This document shows positions 43,410-53,500 of a stretch of 64,000 nt of DNA, in pieces; the stretch's first letter is position 1; the number at the start of each line of letters is the position of its first letter. The notes under the pieces were generated by a model. That model searched no databases and was not told where the DNA came from. It saw nothing but the letters and a program-made list of their open reading frames with translations. The DNA comes from Amyelois transitella (lineage: Eukaryota; Arthropoda; Insecta; Lepidoptera; Pyralidae). The stretch spans positions 6,770,501 to 6,834,500 of the forward strand of contig NC_083518.1 in NCBI RefSeq assembly GCF_032362555.1, given 5' to 3'. The position numbers and the translations under genes are program-made.

Positions 43410-44799
43410 TTCCCGCTGTAGCCTAAACGTTTAAGTTTTTTAACAGCTAATATTATATCTGTCTTCTTTCTCAAAGCAAATAAAAACTTTAAAGGGAGAT
43501 TTATATTTAATCCGGTTGATGCTTAAGCCGTTTTTGGTAATTATTTGCTTGAGGTAATACAAACTTCAAATTCAAAACAGATTTAGTTCACTTCCCCCTG
43601 CTATATTATTGGAATCTCTTCTCAGCAGACGTTTTCCTAATCACTTTTTATCTCTCTCTCGTCACTCTCATCTATAGAATTATCGTCGTCCATGATGAGG
43701 ATAGACCAAGAAGAAAGTCCACGGCCGGTACCTACTTATGCGAACCTGCCGACTGCTCACGCGACACACACCCAAACAAACACACTTAAATACAAACTAC
43801 ATACTTTAATGTTAAAATATAGTTACATCATTGACACCTCTGTCGAAAAAAATCGCTGCAGGTCATAGGCCTTCGCAGAAGAGAAAATTTGCCGGCATCC
43901 AGCTTGTAAGTATACCTAGAAATAAGTTATAACTATTTGTAAAAACACCTAATGAATCGAAACAGAAGTAATATTATTACTTATGTCAGTTTATGTCATA
44001 CGTTAAAATAAACATGCAATAACATTGTCCATTTCATGCAGCAGTAAAATGCATTTAATGCGAGGCGGGGCGGAAAGTGCAACGACAAAGTCAAAAATGG
44101 TAGACAGAACCGCGAACAAGAACATAGTATTCACGGGACTTTCCCGCAATAAATACTTAAGTGTTATCCTGTTATTATATTTGTATCATCAGATAACAAT
44201 TTTGTTTAAGTACATTTTTAACTGCATTACAAAAACTGTGATCTTTTTAACTAGTCAATTACTCCTATCTAAAGAGATAGATTATCTAATTAGATTTTAT
44301 TTTGTACGGTCATAGAAAACATTTTCTTATTTGAAATGGCAGTGTCGGTCAATCTATTAAAATAAAAATCTTTATTCTCACGAAGGAATTTAGAAGGACA
44401 GGCAACCCAAGAGAAATGTTTAAGGACAAAAGGGCATCCCAAATAAATGATAATTTTTTTTTCTTTCATTTTCGCGAATAGTTTTTCAGTAGCTAGTTAA
44501 GTAGGTATTCGATGTAATTTGAGTAAAGTCAGCTCTAGAGTGTGGTTATAAAGTTCTTGCTATAGATTCTAAAGCTATTAGCGAATTTTCCGAAGTGTCC
44601 TGAAATTGACTAGAGTTTTTCAAAACAGTTATATACTTTCCACCGCCAAGTATTTTTTTGCTACTACTTACTGTGTAAGTTTTTCGCCTCCAACTATCTA
44701 AGTTTCAATACTTTAGGTTCACATAAAAGAAAGGCGGACTTATTTTTATACACAGATAATAAAATAAAAGAATCTGCATCATATAAGTACATAAAATCA

Positions 44800-45060
44800 A
44801 CAAAGGTTGCCGTCGGCGCGGTGAGGTTGCGTGCACACTCACGGTCCCGTCACAGTGAGTACCATCGACTCGTAACCCGCCAGCTGTGCTCTCCCATACC
44901 TTCGTGAAGCCCTTAATTGGTTTGGAAACCCTCTTCGCGTTGGCGTGCTTCCGCCCATTTAGGCTCAGTGTGCCTAACCAGATTGCTTTAACGAAATATT
45001 CGCGAAAGTCATCGACTTGGCCTTTTTCTGAAAAATTCAAACAGCGCTCGCGATCGTAAA
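44800..45060. other. GC-rich block of unknown nature
   Basis: A locally GC-rich, repeat-free-looking stretch. The longest frame is on the - strand (44705-45040, 111 codons) and contains TLSLNGRKHANAKRVSKPIK, which I do not recognise. No convincing splice sites were seen. It could be a regulatory element or a transposon fragment. Confidence 0.3.
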
Positions 45061-45479
45061 TTTCCTTTAAGTAGTATAGGTGCCGACTGATATGTGTTAG
45101 GTATTATTTAATGTGTATTTTCCGTGCTCGTCTGCCCTTGAACTTTCGTAGGTTTCAGTTCGTAAGTGATGAAAGCCGAGCCGTGATTTGGGACGGCAGG
45201 TTTACCGTATTGCGCAAACAGCTAATTTTGGTACTTGGGTACATTTTGGTCTCAGGGTAGTTTTTCTGGTGACTGGCGCATGGTACGGGCCGTACGGTGC
45301 CTCATTCAATACCGTATTCTACTTTTGCACAAATTACGTTCCTATCGTGCCCGCTATCGGCCCCAAATCCCCTATTATTTTATCATTAGCCATAGCGAAG
45401 CGCCGCCGTTAGCTTTTTATTACTTGTTTTGTTGATTTATTTTACTTTTTAAATTTAATGCTTTAAAAAGCAGATTGAG

Positions 45480-45545
45480 ATCTCCTGACTGGAGGGCTGG
45501 AAATTATCTGGCTCAGAGAATCAGCATTGCCACTCATATAAAAAA
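45480..45545 (+). pseudogene. Short retroelement C-terminal remnant
   Basis: CTCCTGACTGGAGGGCTGG and CTGGCTCAGAGAATCAGCAT then TGCCACTCATA match the block at 49685-49740 almost base for base. It is too short to carry an ORF. Confidence 0.6.
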
Positions 45546-47610
45546 TATAATTAGGATATCTAGGTGTAGGTAAGTACAAATTGATTAAATGTTTTTATTG
45601 TGTGTAGTGTATATGTAAAGGTAGGAAATAGTTATGTTATGGCTGAATTCTCAGTTCACTGTTATCAGCCTGTCTATGAATCATCACGTACTTGTGCTCC
45701 ACACATATACCTAAGTCGTGATATATATGTACTTACGAAATGTTCCCTTCCCGCAAAAGGGATTTAAGTAGGTACTTATTAGTCATCGAATATAAATTCA
45801 AAATAAACATCAAAAAAAATTGGTTTGTACTAAATCAAAAGATTTTTTATGTAGGAAGGAATAATTTCCGACCGCACTTGGACCGTTTTTATTTCAATGC
45901 ATTTCAACTAAATTAGAATAACAAACTGAACAATACTTTGATCTGTTGTGGGTCTAGTTACTGGAATGCAAATCACAGACGGAAGACTTTTTAACAGAAC
46001 TTTTTTTTTTGCTATTACATAAATAACTTCTCTCACATTCAAACGTAAAATCACGCCTCTTGCCACGAGGAGAAGGAAGAGATTACATCTTTTCACTTGC
46101 TACGATCGCTGCATATTTCTTTCGTTCACATTCTTCGGTTTAGGGCAGGTAGGTACTCTCGACCTCCCCGACGTTCCCGATTTCATCAAGATATCTAGGT
46201 ACTCGTACGTCTAGGTCTACCCCTTCCTTATTGAAAATCGTTAACCGATGACTGTGAACACACATCTGTTAACACGTTATCAGATGCGCACAATTAGAGC
46301 AATATTTATGGTGGTCCACATTAGAGGAGGGAGGGAGTGCGCGATGACCCGTGTAACGGAGGGCCATCGCACCTGCCGACCTCCCCTCAAATCTGGCACT
46401 AGCAGCTTACATCGATAAAGTATATGCTTAATTTTAACATAAAGCTGATGTAGAACGCACATTTATTCGTTATATAAAAAAGGTACAATTTTAATTTTTA
46501 CTTTTAAAAATGATTTGCAGTCCACTGATTAGTAGGTACCTAATTGAGAAAATTTTGCAGTTTCAAGAATTTTCAAATATAGGAGAAAAAACACATGTAA
46601 ATTTTTTTAATTACATGTCAGAAATTTATATACGGTAATCTCTTAGCTGGTATTGATTCGCTTCAGACAGAATATTTTCAGATGTTGATATTAGTAATCA
46701 ATTTAAAAAAATATATATATGCAGTTCTTACTTACTCATCCCTTGTACTCTCTCATAAAGTTACGTATACTATGCATCCGATGCAACCGATGAACGCACC
46801 GATTGTAGCGATGGATATTTTAAAAACTAATTCTCAATAAGTCAATTAAACATTTCGTGCACGCCACTTAGGGGTTCGTTCCCAATAAAAATAATTGGCC
46901 TTTGTTGTTGGTGCTCTTTCACTATAACCGAAGGTAAACCCATGCATGAATAAGCATCGTGTTCATTTTTTTAAATTACAAAATCATTAATACGACTAAA
47001 CTAGTAACATACCCTTTGGTATTTTTAGTTAGTGAAAGGTGAAGACTACGTAACACAGGTCAAAGATATGATTTAATTACTAAGTATTAAAAAAAAATAG
47101 CTTTGATTAGCTAAATCGCTATTGAACTTTTCTAACGATTAATGTATTACATACGTTTATTAAAAATTGCATTTGCATTGTCGGCCATTGCAAGTGTTTT
47201 TTTTTATGACCAAGTATGTACTATTTATTGTAACTGTGTATATTTCTGTGCAATAAAGATATTACAAACAAACATAATGCCTTCGTAAACAACACAGGTG
47301 TGAGCATTTATTAATGTCGTTTCTTAATAAGGTTTTGGACAACTACTTGAGACTAGGAAGTAAGTACTTAGCTTTTTAAAAAAACCACACGTGTGACGTC
47401 TAGGTACCTAGTTTGCGGGAGGACATAGACCTGTGACTACGATCTAAGTATGGTGTGCATGCTTCCGAGAGTCAAGGTCCCGGGTTCAAAACCCTCACTT
47501 TAATATACCATTACAAATGCAAATAATGTCACCACAAAATGATAATTATTAAACATAAAATGTATAGATAGGTAGGAGTACCTATTCATTTTGTCAAGAT
47601 TATATTTTGT

Positions 47611-48150
47611 AGATAAGAACTCTTAGCAAAATACTTTAAGAGGTGTACTAACTACCTTTGTATTAATAGCGTAAATAAATAAATTTTAAGTGCAACTTTT
47701 ATGACTGGCAATATTTTTGGCTGTTACAGTTGATGACAGTTTATTCTGTAAGTTGTAATAAAAAATCTGTTATCTCTACAAAATGCAAGACAGAAACTAA
47801 AAGTCATCTATGGTATATTGACCTGCCTTAAAAGCAATCAGCTGTTAAAGGAGTTTCGGGAAGTGTTATTCATTGATCATAATTATGTGCCGTGTAGTTC
47901 CCGGCACTAATAGTAAAAAGAATAGGACCACTCCGTCTCTTTCCCATAGATGTCGTAAAAGGCGACTAAGGGGTAGACTTATAAACTTGGGATTCTTCTT
48001 TTAGGCGACGAGTCAACAACTTGTCACTACCTATTTGAATCTCAATTCTATCATTAAGCCAAACAGCCGAACGTGGCCTATCAGTCTTTTTAAGACTGTT
48101 GGCTCTGTCTACCGCACAAGGGATAGAGACGTGATTATATGTATGTATGT
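47611..48150 (+). repeat. R1 repeat, longest + copy
   Basis: About 540 bp. The 5' part is AGATAAGAACTCTTAGC ... AGTGCAACTTTTATGACTGG ... CAGCTGTTAAAGGAG. It is followed by the widespread body GCCGTGTAGTTCCCGGCAC, TAGGACCACTCCGTCTC, GTCGTAAAAGGCGACTAAG, GAATCTCAATTCTATCATTA, GACTGTTGGCTCTGTCTACC and the tail GTGATTATATGTATGTATG. The same full unit occurs inverted at 53894-54417, which defines the element ends by comparison. No coding capacity and no clear tRNA head were seen. It could be a SINE or a LINE 3' piece. Confidence 0.85.
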
Positions 48151-48277
48151 AGTAGGATTTTTATAATTGTACTCCTAAAAACGACCTATACGCGAGCGGA
48201 GCCGTGGGTTAGCTATGTCGTAGAATATGGTCGACTTCACCTTTTGGGAACTTCCATATACCTAGTCATATCTAAAT

Positions 48278-48365
48278 CACTTAAGGGGTAGACAGAGCCA
48301 ACAGTTTTGAAAAGACTAAAAGGCCACATTAAGCTAGGTACTTATATGGCTTAATGATGGAATTT
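48278..48365 (-). repeat. R1 3' fragment
   Basis: AAGGGGTAGACAGAGCCAAC, GTTTTGAAAAGACTAAAAGG and ATGGCTTAATGATGGAATT are the reverse complement of the R1 3' part. Confidence 0.75.
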
Positions 48366-49159
48366 AAAATGGTAAACAAATGGCGTTATCAAAATTTTTT
48401 TTAATTTATGAGTACTGCCTAAATACCATTCATAAAAAAAACAATGAAACCCAAACACGTGTAAACCATAAAGTGATAACGCGGCCCTTAGTACCTGTTC
48501 GGGGAACCCGTCGGCCTTTACTATTGTCTCACGTCCACAGATGTGCAACACATGTGATTGCAATTTCTATCTATTGTCTATTTATGTCCAGCTAAGGATT
48601 GAAGACTCCAATTCTCAAGTAATGTTTTTATTGTTTATTGTAAGGGTCTTGTCTCAGGTATTTTCGATTATTTGAAAAAGTCACTATTCGAATTTATGAT
48701 GTAACAATTTTTTGTGACTCTCATAGTCTGTTTTGAATGATTTCAAAATTTTAACCACAAATCTTCGTAAAATTGGCCTGGATCTAAATTTTAAAAAGGG
48801 TGAACTATATTTCGGATAGCTGTACCTAATTAATTACAAAGAAAAAATAATTAACGATTTTAATAGATACTTTTGCTCCTGAGATCGAAATTTTAGACAA
48901 TGATTCACTATACCTAGGTACTTGGATACCCTATTTTTGATGAATCTTTTTCACATTTTATAGATAATAAAATTCAAAATTTTTAATTTTCTTCTGGTCG
49001 GCTTTTGGATATACAGTCACAGTTGGCTTTCACGATTATTCGGCATTGTCTTTTCGTTCCAAATTTTACATATAATCTTCGCTGAACCCATTTTTGCCGG
49101 CATCCAGAGTTACTCCACAAATTAGATTAAGTTATCAAAAATTCCCTTTCGTCTATTTT

Positions 49160-49815
49160 AAATATCAATTTTAGTGATCGTAATTGGGAACAGGCCTCCT
49201 TGCCAATCAGGTGTGGTAGGTATCCGCAAAATTTCCAGTGTAGCTCTCCCGGCTTTTCTGTCCTCCGTGTACAGCGTTGAAGATCTGTTTAAAAATATCA
49301 ACAGGAATTGCTCTTTCTCCAACATCACGCCTATGCACTGGAGGCCAGGAATGCCTGGTCTGTTTTACTTCCAAATCGAAAATCCCTTTAAACCTATCTT
49401 CGCAAAGGCAATAGGATGAGCCGCTCTGTTGAATTGCACTAGATAATCTACGTCTAGCAATTCTGTGGAGCGCGCTCGACTATTGGCCGTAGCGGAGTGG
49501 GAATCTGGTCTTTGGTTGCAGGCATTACCATCGGCCAACCTGGGCACGTTGCTTCATGGGGACGCTTTTCGTCTGGCAACAGGATTGCGTTTAGATGCAT
49601 ATTGTACGGTCGTCCCGCATAGATACCTCGGCCTCTCATGCCCTAGAAGTGCTGACAATTGTCGAAAAAGCTGACTGAGGTATCTCGTGACTGGAGAGCT
49701 GGAAATGATCTGGCTCAGAGAATCAGCATTGCAATTCAAATTGGCAATGCTGCCAGCCTTCTGGGCATACTCCGGCATGTTGATGCTATGCAGGCACTGT
49801 ACAAGTTGTAAATTA
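49160..49815 (+). pseudogene. Decayed retroelement polyprotein, C-terminal part
   Basis: One reading frame, broken by stops and then shifted, reads GVVGIRKISSVALPAFLSSV and, further on, LLAVAEWESGLWLQALPSAN, LGTLLHGDAFRLATGLRLDA, LSCPRSA and LAQRISIAIQIGNAASLLG. The GLGIR...ALPAFLAS.. and W..ALPS..LGTLL...LR.A.GLRL patterns are, from memory, those found after the reverse transcriptase domain in a family of animal retroelement proteins. In-frame stops (49417, 49462 area) show that it is dead. Confidence 0.6.
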
Positions 49816-50239
49816 AATTTTAGTTTGTAATCAACTTTTTTTTCTTTCTTTTTTATACATATAAGTAGTTTAAGATTTAATTTGAGTTCATTTTAGTTAG
49901 GTATTATACATTTAACCTAAATAAATTTTGGCAGTATATTTTGACAATAAAAATTCAATGTTACGGATATATTGTTGCTGCAATAAAAATAGGAATACAA
50001 ATTCACAATACCCCAACTCAATATACCTATTGGTAAGTATCTAAAAAAGCTCGGATATCGAACAAACAGGAGCTTACACGGACTTATTAAAAACACTCTA
50101 AATGAAAATCGTTATTCGGGCCTTTAGAGCGGCATCATAACGAACCCAGCTCAACAATGGGCTTAACGTGCGTACTTATTACAAAAAGCGACAAAACATA
50201 ACGCGCTACGAAAGCTCCTCTATTCAAAGTGTATACTCC

Positions 50240-50435
50240 AGTTTTTTTTATTGGGAAGGCTTCGAGCGCGCCGCTATTGGTCGGCTGGGGTCCCGCCCAG
50301 CCGTCGGGGGTTTCCGATTGGTTCGGGTCAGTGGAGCACCCTCGAGGCTAGTCGGAGCTGAGTAGGCTGTCGAGGCACGAGGGCGGCGCGGGGTGTTCTT
50401 CACCCCGAGGGCCACTCGAGGGTTGTTTAGTGCAG
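50240..50435 (+). promoter_or_regulatory. vnd: Probable vnd promoter and 5' leader
   Basis: A sharp GC-rich island in AT-rich DNA directly before the vnd coding exon. It contains three inverted CCAAT boxes (ATTGG at 50250, 50276 and 50317) and an arthropod initiator TCAGT at 50328-50332. The following leader has a 7-bp hairpin CGGGGTG/CACCCCG (50389-50407) and no ATG before 50524. The promoter call is inference. It competes with a model in which this DNA is intron 1 downstream of the 42670 exon. Confidence 0.45.
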
Positions 50436-50523
50436 TGGCAGCGTCGCGAGACGCAGCACGTATCCCGCGAGTGTTCCCATACCTGTCAAGATAATTCCGA
50501 AGGCGAGTTCTCCCGGTCGGGAG

Positions 50524-53500
50524 ATGAAATGCGAAGAGGGGTCAAGCGCGCGGTCGCCGCCGCCGCTGCTGCCGCCGGCCTCCTTGCTGGCGTGGAACCC
50601 TATACTGCTTCCGCCGTGGCCGCCGGCTTTCCTATCCGCGCTCTACCCGGCCGCATTCCGCTCCGCTTTCCCTGGGTGAGCGACAGCTTCAAGTTATTTG
50701 TGTGAATATGTATACGTTTTGGATGGTTAAACGATAAACATCGGAATTTGCAAAAAATAAGCCTTAGGTAGTTTTGTTTTGGACTTTTGAGTGATGTATG
50801 AATGAAGTTATATATTTGCAATATCACACTACTTACTGTATTACGCAATTTGTTGTGATATTTTTGGGATTCAATTTTGGAACAATGGTAACAAAAAAAG
50901 TAAAAAGTGTCGTTTATCGTTTTAGCAGTACCACAAACTTAATTAAGATACTATGTATCAGACCGACATGTGCCGATCAAAATTTCTAGATTTGCCTTTT
51001 TAAGCTTGACATTACTTATTTGGCTCATAAAAAGCAATTTAAAAAACCAAACGAAAACTATTGTTGCGGTAGCCCAATGAGCGCGCAGCAATGGCTGACG
51101 GGCAAGTCTAGAAATTTTGATCGGCAACGTGCAATATAAAATAATAAATCAGTCATAATTAATTTAATCTCTTACTTCTTACAAAGTTAAACCTCTTTAT
51201 TGTCAAATTGACAAAGTCCGATGACGAATTAACTTTCCACTAAAATATTTACATTTCCTCATATACGTAAAAAGATACGCAAGAATAAATAGTATACCTA
51301 TTGGTAACTAAGGCTATAATTAGGGTAATTTTTATTAAAAGCTTTTATTTAGTTTGACTTGTATGTTAACAAATCTTTCAAGTTTAATTTGACCCACTTC
51401 CCGATATCCGATTGAGCTGAAATTTTGCATGTTGCATGCAAAGTTACTTTAGAATATACCTACATATTTGAGCCGCTTACTACTAGCCGACCCTACCTAC
51501 CCCTCTGGGTAAATTGCGTGATTTTATGTTTATCTGTATTTTCACCGCCACCACCCATGTCGGGAGATATGGACCAGCGGGTGAAACCGACCTTGGTAGA
51601 TTCTACCACACTTTTTTTTTTAGATTCCAAAACATATACGTCAACATAAAACATTTCGTGAAAATTGTATGAAGTATTTATAACGTAAAAATATTTGTTT
51701 GACATTTTGAATTGTGTTATTAACAGCACGTGGTACCTACATCTCACCTAAACTGAATGGAAGAGATGGACCGTAACGTTTTTTTAATAGTATATACCAA
51801 AATAAACTGTTTTTAGAATTTACTGAATTTTAATAATTGTATAGTGGCATAAAACAAGTGGCATAAGCAATGAGCTTTTTCTTACGATTCAGAGATAAGC
51901 ATACATTACTTGCAGTTTTCAAAATCGTCTTCTTCGTTCCTTTTCTTCTTCTTCGGCCCTTTGTTTTGTTATGAAACGACTTTCAAAATTTTGTGACAAA
52001 CTTGTTTACGAGCAAAATCAGCGGTTGCTTAACCTTGAATGTTTCACCGCGGGAATATGTTTCTTTTGATTTTCAGAACTTATTGGAATACCTATCGCAA
52101 ACTACCACACATCTTGGTACACAACACTTGTAATAATATGGCATTTCATAAGGCATTATAAACTTTTGTTCAAAATGGAACAAAATTTTATTTATTTTAT
52201 TATTTTATGGGTGCTATTGACATGACGAACTACAAAATGGATTCGGTAGGAATGGTGCGTATTTAGGCGACCAGGTTTAGAGCCCTGGTTTTTGTGTACG
52301 TTACAGACGGGCGAACAGTACCTTTATAGAAACAAAACTTTGCGCACTTTCTTCTGTATTTTAGTAGATATTTTAAAGGGCTTGTTATCCAAAGCTGCTT
52401 CTACCTCAAGAGATAAAAAATTATATTGTCTCTTTCAAAATTTCATAAGCTCAAAGCGGCGTACTTGTTAGTTAGCACTTCACTCACCTCTACAAGGATA
52501 ATCCAAAGTTCAAAGAATCGTGACAACCCATGTGACAGTTTTTGCACCTCTTTTAGTGAGAGCTTGTTAATAGTTGTGTTTACAACCTGCTAGAGGCTCT
52601 TCAGGCCGCCTTTTATGCCGTCACGTACGGGATCGCGGCCAAATGCAATAACATTCTGATGTATCAATAGACCTTACATCCATCCTTAAAGATATTCCTT
52701 TATACAGGTCACGTTTCCTTGAGGACCACTCAGCTAATAATAGCAGTATTGGTTGACGGAATCTCGAATAATATTTTCTTTCAATTACCTATTTCTTCTG
52801 ATTTCTCTGCTTTGTCATAGAGAAAAGATTGAATTGTCCTTTTGTGAGAGTAAATCGATTTTATTTAATATATTTTTTTTACATCGATTGATTTGCGGTA
52901 AAGTTGATGGAGATTATTTCGTGCGCGTTTAAATCTTTACCAAACAAATTCGGGCGCAATTTTTTATTACCTAACAAAATTTGAAAATGAAATGACATGT
53001 TTATAAATATTTTTTTTAATATTCTTATCACTTTCTAATCATAAGAACAATAACCCATGTATGAAATATCGTTTACATAGGATGTTTATATTATGGTCGG
53101 TCACGTAAGTACTTGCGCCACTTGAAATCGTCATAACAACTAAAGTGCATTGTCTTCTTGTAGGCTCCTGGATAGTATGAAGATGACGGGGCAGCGCCCT
53201 GGGTTCCAGATCTCGGACATATTGGGGTTGAACGAGGGCAAAGCCCTGGAGCCGCCGCCGCCGTCAGCCCTGGGCCCCTGTTCCCTGGACTTGCCGCCGT
53301 ACGCGCCGCCTCAACCACATTATTCCCATGAGCTGTTGAGACACCACCAACCCTGGCTGTCTTTGGATCATCATGAGGGAAATGGTAAATATGTTTATCT
53401 ATTTGGATATAAAACAACTGACTTATACTTTCTATGACATTATAACTTAACTTTCCGAAATTATAGGTAATGCTCATTCTGTTGCGTTGAAGTCTGTGGT

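Larger units (their letters stand above)
42822..47610. other. Large gap with repeat remnants
   Basis: AT-rich DNA containing a retroelement RNase H remnant (43197-43409, -), a GC-rich unrecognised block (44800-45060), a short retroelement C-terminal remnant (45480-45540, +), a LINE 3' end near 47200-47270 (TGTGCAATAAAGATATT), and a box-B-like GGGTTCAAAACCC at about 47482. No exon was recognised. Confidence 0.45.
50676..53163 (+). other. vnd intron 1
   Basis: A 2.5-kb AT-rich intron between phase-2 sites. It contains a 154-bp inverted-repeat element (50972-51125) and a candidate NK2 binding site 39 bp before the next exon. No further exon was recognised. Confidence 0.55.

Noticed and set aside
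47420..47510. tRNA-like stretch with GGGTTCAAAACCC
   Set aside because: Box-B-like only; no acceptor-stem pairing or D arm could be built. Probably a SINE scrap.
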